Notes: generated from the letters alone by a model not told the origin. A stretch of DNA of 64,000 nt from Petralouisia muris (GCF_004793545.1 NZ_SRYA01000024.1:17673-81672), one strand, 5' to 3'; shown: positions 35,545 to 45,841, counted from the first letter of the stretch. Made by a program: numbers and translations.

Positions 35545-36255
35545 ATGGTATACGGCGTAATTTTAGCAGGCGGCGTGGGCAGCCGCATGGGAAATGCAGA
35601 AAAGCCCAAGCAGTATCTCCAAATCGGTGAAAAGCCGATTATCATCCATACGGTAGAAAAAATGTATGTTCATCCGGAGATTGAAAAAGTTCTGGTATTA
35701 TGTCCGGAACAGTGGGTATCCTATACAAAAACTCTGTTGAACAAATACAGGCTTCCCGCATCGGAGATTGCAGTGTTAAAAGGAGGCTCTACCAGAAACG
35801 GAACCATCATGAACGCTATTTCCTATATTGAAGAGCAGGGAGATTTGACAGAGGATACAATTATTGTAACACATGATTCGGTCAGGCCTTTTATCACCCA
35901 CCGGATCATTTCGGAAAATGTGCGGTACGCCCAAAAATATGGCGCTTGCGATACGGTGATTGCCGCCACAGATACCATTGTGGAGAGCCATGACGGGGAA
36001 ATTATCAGCGAGATTCCGGAGCGTTCGAAGATGTATCAGGGACAGACGCCTCAGAGTTTTTGCGCGGTTAAATTGAAAAATCTGTACGAAAGCCTCACAG
36101 AAGAGGAAAAGCAAATTTTAACAGACGCAGCCAAAATTTTTGCCATTAAGGGGGAAAAGGTTTATCTGGTACAGGGGGAAGTTTCCAATATTAAAATTAC
36201 CTATCCGTATGATTTGCGGGTGGCGGAAGCATTGATTAAAGAGGACAGAAAATAA
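35545..36255 (+). CDS. tarI: Ribitol-5-phosphate cytidylyltransferase TarI (IspD family)
   Basis: A 236-residue IspD-type nucleotidyltransferase: ILAGGVGSRMG, then EKPKQYLQIG, HDSVRPFI and GQTPQSF. The family holds IspD (isoprenoid pathway) and TarI (CDP-ribitol). The choice of TarI rests on the context: the TarJ-like reductase overlaps its stop by one base and CDP-polyol polymerase-like genes follow. It would make CDP-ribitol from CTP and ribitol-5-phosphate. CAGGAGGGC precedes the ATG. Confidence 0.88.
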   Translation: MVYGVILAGGVGSRMGNAEKPKQYLQIGEKPIIIHTVEKMYVHPEIEKVLVLCPEQWVSYTKTLLNKYRLPASEIAVLKGGSTRNGTIMNAISYIEEQGDLTEDTIIVTHDSVRPFITHRIISENVRYAQKYGACDTVIAATDTIVESHDGEIISEIPERSKMYQGQTPQSFCAVKLKNLYESLTEEEKQILTDAAKIFAIKGEKVYLVQGEVSNIKITYPYDLRVAEALIKEDRK

Positions 36256-37274
36256 TGTTAAATGCAGTGTATCGTTTAGTGGCGCCAAGAAGATTTGAAG
36301 TGGAATTTACGGAAATAGAATTGCATAATGTGATTGTTCGGCCTACGCATCTGTCCATTTGCCGGGCAGATCAGAGGTATTATCAGGGAACACGTCCGGC
36401 GGAAGTTCTGGCAAAGAAGCTTCCCATGGCGTTAATCCATGAGGGAATCGGTCAGGTGGTCTATGATGAAGCCGGGGAATTCCAGCCGGGCCAGCGGGTG
36501 GTGATGATCCCCAATACGCCTACGGAGCCGGATACGGTGATTGCGGAAAATTATCTGCGCAGCAGCCGGTTTCGGGCCAGTGGTTTTGACGGTTTTATGC
36601 AGGATTATGTGGAGATGGGACGGGACAGGCTGGTATGCCTTCCGCCCGATATTGATCTGAGGGTAGCGGCTTTTACAGAGCTGATTACGGTAAGCGTACA
36701 CGCTATCAGCAGATTTGACAGAATTGCCCATTCCAGACGGGAGCGGGTGGGAATCTGGGGAGACGGCAACCTGGGTTATATCACGGCTCTTTTGTTTCAT
36801 ACCATGTTTCCGGGAGTGGAGCTGTCTATTTTTGGCGTAGATGAGAATAAGCTGGCAGATTTTGCCTTTGCAGAGGAAACATATCTGGTCAAAGACATTC
36901 CAAAAGATCTGGTGGTGGACCATGCGTTTGAATGCGTAGGCGGAAACGGAGCTCAGATGGCTATTGATCAGATGATTGACCATATTGCGCCAGAGGGGAC
37001 TATGGCCCTTTTGGGCGTGTCTGAGAATCATGTGCCCATCAATACCAGAATGGTGTTGGAAAAGGGACTGCGCCTGTTTGGAAGCAGCCGAAGCGGCAGA
37101 GAAGACTTTGTGCGGACGGTGTCGCTGTTTGCAGAAAACCGGGAACTGGTGGGCAATCTGCAGAACCTGATTGGCAGCGTCATTGAGGTGGGCTCCATTG
37201 CTGATATGAAAGAAGCCTTTGAAACGGATATCCGCCGGGCCTTTGGAAAAACAGTGATGGTTTGGAAAAATTAG
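36255..37274 (+). CDS. tarJ: Ribulose-5-phosphate reductase TarJ
   Basis: A 339-residue zinc-alcohol-dehydrogenase-type protein with the TarJ pattern at the N-terminus (HLSICRADQRYYQG) and a Rossmann segment (VGIWGDGNLGYITALL). It reduces ribulose-5-phosphate to ribitol-5-phosphate, the substrate of TarI. It begins on the last base of tarI (overlap 1), so translation is coupled. With TarI this supplies CDP-ribitol for the downstream teichoic-acid-like polymerases. Confidence 0.9.
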   Translation: MLNAVYRLVAPRRFEVEFTEIELHNVIVRPTHLSICRADQRYYQGTRPAEVLAKKLPMALIHEGIGQVVYDEAGEFQPGQRVVMIPNTPTEPDTVIAENYLRSSRFRASGFDGFMQDYVEMGRDRLVCLPPDIDLRVAAFTELITVSVHAISRFDRIAHSRRERVGIWGDGNLGYITALLFHTMFPGVELSIFGVDENKLADFAFAEETYLVKDIPKDLVVDHAFECVGGNGAQMAIDQMIDHIAPEGTMALLGVSENHVPINTRMVLEKGLRLFGSSRSGREDFVRTVSLFAENRELVGNLQNLIGSVIEVGSIADMKEAFETDIRRAFGKTVMVWKN

Positions 37275-37331
37275 TGTAAAACCTGTAATCGTATGGCAGG
37301 AATGTCATAGCAGGAAGAATGAGAAAACGGC

Positions 37332-38522
37332 ATGGAAAATATGGGTAAAACAGCAGGCAAAAATATAATTCGGAGGATCTTTAAGTTTTTGGTATACAAA
37401 ATCCTTTTTCCGGGAACGTACCACATTGGCGCCCTTCGGAAGATTAAGAAGGGAAAGACGCTGTTCGCAGAGCTTCATGGCAGGGCGTTAAGCGATAATT
37501 TCAGGCTGTTAAAAGAAGAAGCGGAGCAAAAATATGGCTTTCAAATTCAGGAATATTATCTGGATTTCAGGAAGGATTCTCTTTCCTATTACCGCAGGTG
37601 CTTAGGGCTTTTGTGGGAAGCGTCGGACGCTTCGTATATCTTTCTCAATGATTCCTGCAATGTACTTGGAGCTTTTCACATGCGCAGAGGAAGCCAGATG
37701 ATTCAGACCTGGCATGCCTGCGGAGCCTTTAAAAAATGGGGATTCAGCGCAGCCGATCAGGAGTATGGCGAGAGCCGCAAGGAGCTTATGAAATATCCTT
37801 ACCACAGGAATTATACCCTGGTTACCGTCAGCAGCCCGGAGGTGATCTGGGCTTACAGGGAAGCCTTTCAGGTTCCGGCGGAGACAATTCAGCCGCTGGG
37901 AGTCAGCCGGACGGATCTCTATTTCCTGGAATCCTTTCACCGGGCGGCAAAGAAAAACTATTTGAAGCAGGTTCCCCAGGGGAAAGGGAAGAAATGCATC
38001 CTGTATGTGCCCACGTTCCGGGGAACCGGCGGGAGGGCGGACAGTCCAGAGATTCTGGATTATGCTTTCCTGAAGCAAAGGCTGGGACAGGATTATATCA
38101 TCCTTGAGAAACGCCATCCCTTTGTAAAAGAGACACTGAAGCCAGAAGAATCACTGAAGGATTTTGTGTTTGGGGACTGCGGTCTGGAAATTGCAGAATT
38201 GCTCTGTATTGCAGATATCTGCGTGACAGATTATTCCTCTGTGGCGTTTGAATATGCGCTGATGGAACGCCCTATGATATTTCTTGCCTATGATTTGGAA
38301 GAATATTTTGCTCACCGGGGATTTTATTATGAGTATCAGGAATTTGTGCCGGGACCTGTGGTAAAGGATACCCCAGAGCTTGCGGCAGCAGTCCGAACCA
38401 TAGAACAGCATCCAGAAGAAGCCAGAGAGAAGATTACTGAATTTCGGCAGAAATTTATGTCTTCCTGTGACGGACACACCACGGAGAGAATCTGGCAGGA
38501 GATATTGAAATATGAGCGGTAA
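37332..38522 (+). CDS. CDP-polyol phosphotransferase (TagB/TagF/TarL family) 1
   Basis: A 396-residue membrane-surface enzyme with the family motifs QTWHACGAFKKWGF, YVPTFRG, EKRHPFV, TDYSSVAFEYAL and CDGHTTERIW. Such enzymes transfer glycerol- or ribitol-phosphate from the CDP form to a lipid-linked acceptor. The upstream tarIJ genes favour ribitol. Whether it primes or polymerises cannot be told. The ATG at 37332 lacks a well-placed ribosome site; ATG at 37341 is an alternative. The next gene overlaps its end by 11 bases. Confidence 0.87.
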   Translation: MENMGKTAGKNIIRRIFKFLVYKILFPGTYHIGALRKIKKGKTLFAELHGRALSDNFRLLKEEAEQKYGFQIQEYYLDFRKDSLSYYRRCLGLLWEASDASYIFLNDSCNVLGAFHMRRGSQMIQTWHACGAFKKWGFSAADQEYGESRKELMKYPYHRNYTLVTVSSPEVIWAYREAFQVPAETIQPLGVSRTDLYFLESFHRAAKKNYLKQVPQGKGKKCILYVPTFRGTGGRADSPEILDYAFLKQRLGQDYIILEKRHPFVKETLKPEESLKDFVFGDCGLEIAELLCIADICVTDYSSVAFEYALMERPMIFLAYDLEEYFAHRGFYYEYQEFVPGPVVKDTPELAAAVRTIEQHPEEAREKITEFRQKFMSSCDGHTTERIWQEILKYER

Positions 38523-39642
38523 ACTGAAAATCAGGCAGGCGTTGAAGGAATGTCTGAGAAAATTTATATTGCCTGCGGCATACCATATTTACTGTATTCG
38601 GTATTCAGGTCCAGATCAACGGCTTATAGTATTTGCCGACGCCCATCACCAGAAATTTCCAGAAGATATGCAGCTTTTGAAAGAAGAAATGCAGCGGCGG
38701 GGATACCGGACTCTGGAGCTGGTGCATGATTTTTCGGAAATTAGTTTTGGAACAAGCGTAAAGTCAATGCTTTCCTTTCTAAAATATTATGCACAGGCAG
38801 GCTTAGTCGTAATTTGCGATTATTATCTTCCTGTAATTTCTGTGAAGAAGCGGAAAGTGACAAAGGTCGTTCAGCTCTGGCACGCCTGCGGCGCATACAA
38901 GAAATTCGGCTATGACGCCAGGGATGATCTGATATCTGTAAAGGATCAGAATATGTTCCGCAATTTTGATTTGGTTGCCGTAAGTTCCGAACATTGCAGA
39001 AAAGTATATGCTGATGCCTTTCATCTTCCTTTGGACAAAGTGCAGGCGTTGGGAGTTAGCAGGACGGATCGGTATTTTTCAGAAAAGTTTATGGCAGACT
39101 GCTGCAGCCGCTTTTTCAAGGAATATCCTGAGGCGGCCGGAAAGAAAATTATTCTCTGGGCCCCTACGTTCCGCCAAAATGCAGGGGAAGGAATTTTATT
39201 TGGCGCAGAAGCCATTGACCGGCTGGAAGAGAGGCTTTCTCCGGAGTGGTTTGTCATCCGGAAGGTTCATCCTCATTTGGAGAAAAGAATGGCGGCTTCT
39301 AACTGCAGAATTCCCACAGAGCAGTTGTACGCAGCGGCAGATTTGCTGATTACCGATTACTCGTCCGTGATTTTTGATTTTACTCTGACCGGAAAACCGA
39401 TTCTGGTTTATGCGCCTGACCGGGAGCAATACGAAAAGGAACGGGGATTTTACCTGAAGCTGGAGGAACTTCCGGCTAAGGTGGTTACAAACGGGGAGGA
39501 ACTGGCAGCAGTGATTGAACGGGGGGAATATAAAACAACATCTGAGAAATATGGGGAATTTATGAAAAATCAGTTACAGATGTGTGACGGACACGCCACC
39601 AGCCGGATTGCAGATTATATTGAGAGCATTCGGAAAGAATGA
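38512..39642 (+). CDS. CDP-polyol phosphotransferase (TagB/TagF/TarL family) 2
   Basis: A 376-residue paralogue of the preceding protein: QLWHACGAYKKFGYD, WAPTFRQN, RKVHPHLE, TDYSSVIFDFTL and CDGHATSRIADY in order. It overlaps the preceding gene by 11 bases, so the two are translated together and may act as primer and polymerase or on different acceptors. An 80-base gap with a small GCTGC-CTG-GCAGC hairpin follows before the giant fusion gene. Confidence 0.87.
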   Translation: MSGKLKIRQALKECLRKFILPAAYHIYCIRYSGPDQRLIVFADAHHQKFPEDMQLLKEEMQRRGYRTLELVHDFSEISFGTSVKSMLSFLKYYAQAGLVVICDYYLPVISVKKRKVTKVVQLWHACGAYKKFGYDARDDLISVKDQNMFRNFDLVAVSSEHCRKVYADAFHLPLDKVQALGVSRTDRYFSEKFMADCCSRFFKEYPEAAGKKIILWAPTFRQNAGEGILFGAEAIDRLEERLSPEWFVIRKVHPHLEKRMAASNCRIPTEQLYAAADLLITDYSSVIFDFTLTGKPILVYAPDREQYEKERGFYLKLEELPAKVVTNGEELAAVIERGEYKTTSEKYGEFMKNQLQMCDGHATSRIADYIESIRKE

Positions 39643-39736
39643 GGATGGCGGCAGGATATGCAGGAGAAGATAACAGCTGCCTGGCAGCATCGCATCTTGA
39701 TACGCGCAGCGCCGGCATGTAATGCAGGAGGAGAAA

Positions 39737-42700
39737 ATGTCAAAGGATGTAAAGAAGAAACTGAGCCGGATTCCAACTCTTTCCGTGCTTAAAAAAATGG
39801 GGACGGGTACTTTAGAGGCGGAGGATCTGGAGTCATTTCCGAAAAACAACAGGTGGGCGTTTAACGCAGGGAGAACTTTTGCGGGAAATCCCAAATATCT
39901 GTTTATCTACATCAATAAATACCGGAAAGATATTGACGCCTATTGGCTGTGCGACAATGAGGAAACGGTGGAATATATCCGGAAGCTGGGCTATAAAGCC
40001 TATACCTTTGTGGATGGGGAGGCGCATCGCTTAGAGGCTCAGACCGGCGTCTATGTTGTAGAACAGGTGAAGGAAAATATTCCGGAGCGGATGGCTGAGG
40101 TAAAATATCTGAATCTTTATCATGGGGTGGGATGCAAGTCGATAGAGCGGAGGGCGCACACTGGATTTTTAACGGAGCGTGTTGCAGGAAAGTATATCCG
40201 CTATAATCAGTTTTATTATGACAGACAGTTATTTCTTGTAACATCTCCTTTGATGGAAAAACATTTTATTTATCAGTGCGGACTTCGTAAGAGCCAGGTA
40301 ATCCGCGGGGGATATCCCAGGTGTATGTATCAGAAATATTTTGAAAAGTTAACCACCTTTAATCATGATATACGTGCAAGGAAAGGGTTGGGGGCGGATA
40401 CAAAGATCGCGGCATATGCTCCAACGTATCGAGACGATGTTCCTCAGGGATTTATGAGCCTTGCCATTCCAGATATGGAACGTTTGATACAGAAGCTTGA
40501 AGAACGAAATATGTTGATGATTTTCAAGATGCATCCCCTGATTGAGGAAGATTATGAATATTTGAAACTGAAAGAAAAATATCAGGATCATCCAAGGCTT
40601 CTGTTTTGGAATAATCAGGAAGATTTCTATGAGATATTTGATGATATTGAAGTGGGAATTATCGATTATTCCTCTATTTTTTATGATATGCTGGCTGGAG
40701 GAACCAAATATTTTATCCGGTACTTTTTTGCAGAATCCTCTCGGGATATGGTATATGATTTGGAGGAAATGACCTGCGGAAAAATGTGCAGGAATTTTGA
40801 TTCCCTGTTAGAAGCGCTGAATTCTTATGAAGAGGATGATAAAAAGGATCGGGAAAGGATTGAAAAATTATTCTGGGAGTATGACCATAAAGGCTCTATG
40901 GATGAAATCATCAATCATACACTGGAATTTGAGCCAAAGCCGGAACCTTTGCCCACCTTGTATACTTTTGACATTTTTGATACTTTAATATCCCGGAGCG
41001 TATTGGAGCCGGAAGGAATTTTCTATCAGGTAAAAGAGAGAATGGAAGCGTCTGAACTGGAATTTCCATCTTTTTTCATGAGGAATTATCCGCAGAAAAG
41101 GCAGGAGGCGGAAGAAAATGCTCGTGAGTGGTATCGCAAAACGCTGGAACTTCGCCCGGACGCCAGAAGAGAAATCCATTTTGAAGAAATTTTTGAACGG
41201 ATGGCAAGTGTTTACCATTTGACAGACGAACAGAGAAATGCCCTGATGCAGTGGGAACTGGAAGCAGAATATGATAGCAGTATTCCCATTCCGGGGGCTG
41301 TTTCTTATGTGAAAGATTTGGTGCAGAAAGGGGAAACGGTCTGCCTGATTAGCGATATGTATCTGAGCCGGGAATTTGTACAGAAGCTTCTAGTGAAGGC
41401 AGAACCAGTTCTGGGAGAGCTTCCATTGTTTTTATCCAGTGAGTATGGAGTGCAGAAAAGCACAGGGCTATTGTATCTGGAGGTATACCGTAGTTTTGAG
41501 ACCTATATGTTTGGTGCATGGATTCATCATGGAGATAACCGGAAAGCGGATGGAGCCATTGCAAAGAAATTAAATATCACCACAGTGCTGCGGGAACGTC
41601 CGGAATTTAATGAATATGAATGGAAGATTGCAACAGAGATCGGAACTGGTGATGCTTTTAAAGCCGCAGCGCTTTTGGCACGGTTTCGGAAAAATAACGG
41701 GAAAAGGAAAGATTATTATGCATATGGGCATATTTCCATGTACTTCGTTCCCTATATTAGCTGGGTATTGCAGCATGCCATAGAACATGGAACAGAATGC
41801 CTTTATTTTATTTCCCGGGACGGCTATCAGTTAAAGCGGATTGCAGACAGAATCATAGAGAAGAAGAAACTGCCGGTCCGGACAAAATATATCTATGGCT
41901 CCAGAAGAGTCTGGCGGATTCCTTCGCTGATTACAGAACTGGATAAAGAATTTTTCTCCAAATTCGGCAATTTTGTAAATATAAAATCTTATGATAAGAT
42001 GCTGAACGCCCTGAATATGGAAGAAAAAGATTTTCAGCGGATTTTCCCTGATTTGGCCTATTTGAAAGAAGTTGGTGAAATCACAAAAGAAATCCGGGCG
42101 TCACTGATTATTACTTTTTCCAACTCAGAGCCCTATCGGCAATATATTCTGGATAAGTCAGCCCGTGATCGGGAAATTGTGCTGAAATATTTACGGCAGG
42201 AAATTGATTTTGAAGAGACATATTCGTTTGTGGAATATTGGGGAAGAGGGTATACACAGGACTGTATGGCTCGTCTGCTGGAAGCGGCGTGCGGGTATCA
42301 ATGCCCGGTTCCCTTTTATTATATGAGAAGTATTTACAGCAATGAAGAAAACCGGATTCGCTATAATTTTACTACGGCGTCAAATTCTCTGATTTTTGTG
42401 GAAGCAATTTTTGCCAATATTCCTTATAAAAGCATAGAGCAGTATCAACGGGATGCGAATGGCGCAATTCTGCCAGTGCTAGAACCTGCGGACTGCGATA
42501 TGGAGCTGTTTCACGCCATGGAGCATAGACTGATTCAGTTTGTAGATGATTTTTATAGCCTTGGGCTGGAAGATACGGAGGCCTTGGAGAAAATGCTGCA
42601 GAAAGTCTCCGTTGAATATTTCGAGGAACATCAGGAGGACGAGACGTATACTGAATGCCTTGCCCCGTTGATAGATTCTTATACGATGTATGACGCCAAA

Positions 42701-44044
42701 AGAGAGTATGCTCCAGCCTTTACAGCTGAGATGGCAGATGGGCTAATTCGAGAAAATCCCAAGTCAGATTACACCAGCTCCCTGAAAATGAGTCTTGCAA
42801 GAACTGAAAAGAGGCTGGCAGATAAAGTGAGATATATTGTAGAGGATGTGCCGGAGCTTCGGAAAGAGGGAGATAAAAAAACGTCAAAAATCTTGGCTAA
42901 AAAAGAAGAAAACCTTCTGGCGCCTTATAATATTAAGCGTCATAAATACAAATCTCTGTATTTTCAGGCGACTTACCAAAAACATGCCATGCATCCTGTA
43001 GAAAAAGGCAAGGTGATTCTTTTTACCAATAATTCTCCCACGGATCGGGATGAGTACTGGAGCCTGGAACAGCAATTAAAGAAAATGGGAAATATGAAGA
43101 TTCTCAGGTATTCCAAAAATACGTTTTATGGAAAAGTGATAAAAGAGATGGCTACGGCAGAGTATATTTTCATTAACCGCCATATTGAACTGATGAGCCT
43201 TTTGAAATTCCGAAAAGGAACCTATGTGGTTCAGTTGGGAGAATTTGCGTTGTCTTTAAATTGCTTTGGGAAAGGAATGTATTTTCCAGGATATCTCAAA
43301 GATTCCAGAAATTGGAATAACAGGCTAATGAGAAATGATTATGATCTGATCTGCGCTGCCTCTGAAACAATGAAAAAGATTTATGAGTCTTCTTTTTCCC
43401 TGAAGGGAAAGGGAAGGGTCCAGGCGGTGGGAAGCTGCTGTACGGATATTTATTTTTCCGAAACATTCCGAAAGGAAGCCAGAAGAAGTCTTGAGGAACT
43501 GTTTCCGGCAGCCAGAGGTAAGAAAATTATTGTATATCTGCCTCAGTACAGACATCGGGTGAAGGGAAACCGTGTGCTGGAATTTCTGGATATCCGGAAA
43601 TTGAAAAAAGCATTGGAGAATGAATATGTGATGGTGACCGATTACCGGGTTCCGGCGGGAATGGACAGCTATTTGATGGCGGATGATCTGCAGGACTTTT
43701 TCTGCGACGTTACAAATAAAATCAGTATCCGCAGGCTGATTGCAGCGGGAGATGTATTTGTGGGAGATTATCGGAATACCTTTTTTGAATCATTTTTAAG
43801 AAGGAAGCCGGTATTCCTTACAGCGGATGACTATCAGGAATATACAAAGGAGCGGGACTATAATTTTGCCTATGAAGATATCCTTTCGGCTCCTGTGCTT
43901 GGGGATGCGGAGGAATTAATCTGGCAGCTTCAGCGCATAGAAGCGTATGATTACAGATATCTGGAGCAATTCTGTGAAAAATATTTAGGCGCATGTGACG
44001 GCCATGCGGCAGAACGGGTGCTGGAATACAAGAATGAAATTTAA
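39737..44044 (+). CDS. Fusion: TagF-like, HAD hydrolase-like, unknown, TagF-like domains
   Basis: A 1435-residue protein. Residues about 50-400 are a TagB/F-type domain (YHGVGCK with His129, APTYRDD, KMHPLIEE, IDYSSIFYD). Residues about 405-640 are HAD-like: DIFDTL with Asp412 and Asp415, Ser539 in LISDMY, GDNRKAD with Asp600. About 640-1085 is a large domain I do not know, with YFISRDGYQ near its start. From about 1090 is a second TagF-like domain lacking the WHACG motif (QLGEFALSLN instead), with LPQYRHR and GDYRNTFFE in place of APTFR and TDYSS. This copy looks catalytically degenerate, so it may bind rather than transfer. GGAGGAG puts the start at 39737. Confidence 0.78.
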   Translation: MSKDVKKKLSRIPTLSVLKKMGTGTLEAEDLESFPKNNRWAFNAGRTFAGNPKYLFIYINKYRKDIDAYWLCDNEETVEYIRKLGYKAYTFVDGEAHRLEAQTGVYVVEQVKENIPERMAEVKYLNLYHGVGCKSIERRAHTGFLTERVAGKYIRYNQFYYDRQLFLVTSPLMEKHFIYQCGLRKSQVIRGGYPRCMYQKYFEKLTTFNHDIRARKGLGADTKIAAYAPTYRDDVPQGFMSLAIPDMERLIQKLEERNMLMIFKMHPLIEEDYEYLKLKEKYQDHPRLLFWNNQEDFYEIFDDIEVGIIDYSSIFYDMLAGGTKYFIRYFFAESSRDMVYDLEEMTCGKMCRNFDSLLEALNSYEEDDKKDRERIEKLFWEYDHKGSMDEIINHTLEFEPKPEPLPTLYTFDIFDTLISRSVLEPEGIFYQVKERMEASELEFPSFFMRNYPQKRQEAEENAREWYRKTLELRPDARREIHFEEIFERMASVYHLTDEQRNALMQWELEAEYDSSIPIPGAVSYVKDLVQKGETVCLISDMYLSREFVQKLLVKAEPVLGELPLFLSSEYGVQKSTGLLYLEVYRSFETYMFGAWIHHGDNRKADGAIAKKLNITTVLRERPEFNEYEWKIATEIGTGDAFKAAALLARFRKNNGKRKDYYAYGHISMYFVPYISWVLQHAIEHGTECLYFISRDGYQLKRIADRIIEKKKLPVRTKYIYGSRRVWRIPSLITELDKEFFSKFGNFVNIKSYDKMLNALNMEEKDFQRIFPDLAYLKEVGEITKEIRASLIITFSNSEPYRQYILDKSARDREIVLKYLRQEIDFEETYSFVEYWGRGYTQDCMARLLEAACGYQCPVPFYYMRSIYSNEENRIRYNFTTASNSLIFVEAIFANIPYKSIEQYQRDANGAILPVLEPADCDMELFHAMEHRLIQFVDDFYSLGLEDTEALEKMLQKVSVEYFEEHQEDETYTECLAPLIDSYTMYDAKREYAPAFTAEMADGLIRENPKSDYTSSLKMSLARTEKRLADKVRYIVEDVPELRKEGDKKTSKILAKKEENLLAPYNIKRHKYKSLYFQATYQKHAMHPVEKGKVILFTNNSPTDRDEYWSLEQQLKKMGNMKILRYSKNTFYGKVIKEMATAEYIFINRHIELMSLLKFRKGTYVVQLGEFALSLNCFGKGMYFPGYLKDSRNWNNRLMRNDYDLICAASETMKKIYESSFSLKGKGRVQAVGSCCTDIYFSETFRKEARRSLEELFPAARGKKIIVYLPQYRHRVKGNRVLEFLDIRKLKKALENEYVMVTDYRVPAGMDSYLMADDLQDFFCDVTNKISIRRLIAAGDVFVGDYRNTFFESFLRRKPVFLTADDYQEYTKERDYNFAYEDILSAPVLGDAEELIWQLQRIEAYDYRYLEQFCEKYLGACDGHAAERVLEYKNEI

Positions 44045-44074
44045 CAGAGAGTGAATAAGACAGAGGAAGAGGAT

Positions 44075-45841
44075 ATGGAATGGAAATTTAGGTTAGAGGA
44101 AGCAAGAATAGAAGATTATATGCTGTTTCTGGGCGTAGCGGCGGAGGGCCCCTATGATGTAAAGGTCCGTTCGCCCAAAGTTGTGGCAGTGCTCAGGAAC
44201 TCAAGGGACAACCGCAGGTTTCCCATCAGTGTAAATTCCTATTTTCCGCTGGAGGATATGGACGCCTGTATGGTATATGCAGAATATCCTGTGAATATTG
44301 AGAGTATTTTTGTGGGAGGAAGCAGAGAAGATATTGTGATATCCTTTGATTTTATCTATGGTGATACGCATATTCGCAATATTCCTCTGGAACTGTCCCG
44401 TGCGCCGGAAGCTTTGGAAGCTCAGGGATTGTCATTTCGGAAAGAGACTTCTGAACTGGTTCTGAAGGGAAAAGGGAGTGGACATGAAATTTGGATGAAA
44501 GTATGGAATGGCTGCCGGGCAGTCCTTGCGCCGATCCATCAGCTATTTACCCATGTCATCGCAGTCCTGCTGCTGCCCTGGTTTTTTGTGGATGCCATAG
44601 CCTCAATTTTGTTTGATATCAGTAAAACTTATCCCAGAAATACGGGAAGCCAGCTGCGCCGTTTTTTTGCTCATATCAGCTGGTATCATTCCAGATTTTG
44701 TAAATATGAATTCGGACTGACCGGGATTAAGATGGGATTTGCGAAATTCTTTTTCCTGCTGGGGCTTCTTTCGCCCATAAGGAAAAACCGGGTGTTCTTT
44801 TTGTCCAGCCGGCGGAATGATATGACAGGAAATTTTTCTTTTCTATATGAAAAGATGAAGCAGGAGCCGGTGGCGGATATGAAATGGGTGTTGGAATCCA
44901 GAGAAATTGCGGCAATGCCTTTAAGCAGTATGGCAAAAATCGGTTATTATGCAGCCACTTCCAGGGTGATTCTGGTTGACGACTATACTCCTGCGATTTC
45001 CAGGCTCAAATTGCGCAGGAATACGAAACTGATCCAGCTCTGGCACGCCTGCGGCGCTTTTAAGACCTTTGGCTTCTCCCGTACCGGCAAGCGGGGCGGC
45101 CCCAAACAGAACAGCCTGGATCACAGAGATTACGATTACGCCATTGTAAGCTCTTCCGAGATCCGGCAGTTCTACGCAGAAGGATTTGGGATTGCGATGG
45201 AAAAGGTGGCAGCCACTGGGGTTCCTCGTACCGATGTGTTTTTTGATGAAGCTTACAAAACGAATATTGTGGAAAAGCTGCGGCAGCAGTATCCTGTCAT
45301 AAAAGGCAAAAAAGTAATTTTATTTGCGCCTACCTTCCGGGGGTATGGAAAGCAAAGTGCGGATTATCCCAGAAGCCAGTTTGATCCTATAGAATTTATG
45401 GGGCAGATTCCAGAAGAGTATATGTTGATTATCAAGCATCATCCCTTTGTGACTATGGAATATGAAATTGGAGAACAGTGGAAGGACAGGATTCTGGATT
45501 TGTCCGGGGAATCGGAAATCAACGATCTGCTGTTCATTACGGATCTGCTGATCACCGATTATTCTTCTGTAGTATTTGAGGCGGCTCTTCTCAATATTCC
45601 CATGCTGATGTACGCCTTTGACTTAAGGCAGTACATTGCAGGCAGGGATTTTTATTATGATTATGAATTTTTTGTGCCAGGCAAGATTGTGGAGAGTTTT
45701 CCAGAGCTTGTAGAAGCAGTATGTAAGGAAGACTTTGAAGAGGAGAAGCTGGCGCAGTTTCGGACAAGGTTTTTCGATGATTTAGACGGAAAATCCACGG
45801 AAAGAGTAGTAAAATTGATTTATGGCTTGATTCAGTCTTAG
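44075..45841 (+). CDS. CDP-polyol phosphotransferase (TagB/TagF/TarL family) with N-terminal extension
   Basis: A 588-residue protein. The first 170 residues are a beta-rich extension (IEDYMLFLGVAAEGPYDVK) of the kind found on some TarF/L proteins; a hydrophobic patch at about 155-185 may dock to the membrane. The transferase part has QLWHACGAFKTFGFS, FAPTFRGYG, IKHHPFV, TDYSSVVFEAAL and DLDGKSTERV, all intact. GAGGAAGAGG upstream supports the ATG at 44075 over the GTG at 44051. A full-length polymerase-type candidate; adds ribitol- or glycerol-phosphate units. Confidence 0.86.
   Translation: MEWKFRLEEARIEDYMLFLGVAAEGPYDVKVRSPKVVAVLRNSRDNRRFPISVNSYFPLEDMDACMVYAEYPVNIESIFVGGSREDIVISFDFIYGDTHIRNIPLELSRAPEALEAQGLSFRKETSELVLKGKGSGHEIWMKVWNGCRAVLAPIHQLFTHVIAVLLLPWFFVDAIASILFDISKTYPRNTGSQLRRFFAHISWYHSRFCKYEFGLTGIKMGFAKFFFLLGLLSPIRKNRVFFLSSRRNDMTGNFSFLYEKMKQEPVADMKWVLESREIAAMPLSSMAKIGYYAATSRVILVDDYTPAISRLKLRRNTKLIQLWHACGAFKTFGFSRTGKRGGPKQNSLDHRDYDYAIVSSSEIRQFYAEGFGIAMEKVAATGVPRTDVFFDEAYKTNIVEKLRQQYPVIKGKKVILFAPTFRGYGKQSADYPRSQFDPIEFMGQIPEEYMLIIKHHPFVTMEYEIGEQWKDRILDLSGESEINDLLFITDLLITDYSSVVFEAALLNIPMLMYAFDLRQYIAGRDFYYDYEFFVPGKIVESFPELVEAVCKEDFEEEKLAQFRTRFFDDLDGKSTERVVKLIYGLIQS

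Noticed and set aside
35545..36255. IspD of the isoprenoid pathway
   Set aside because: Possible by family, but the one-base overlap with tarJ and the polymerase genes favour TarI.
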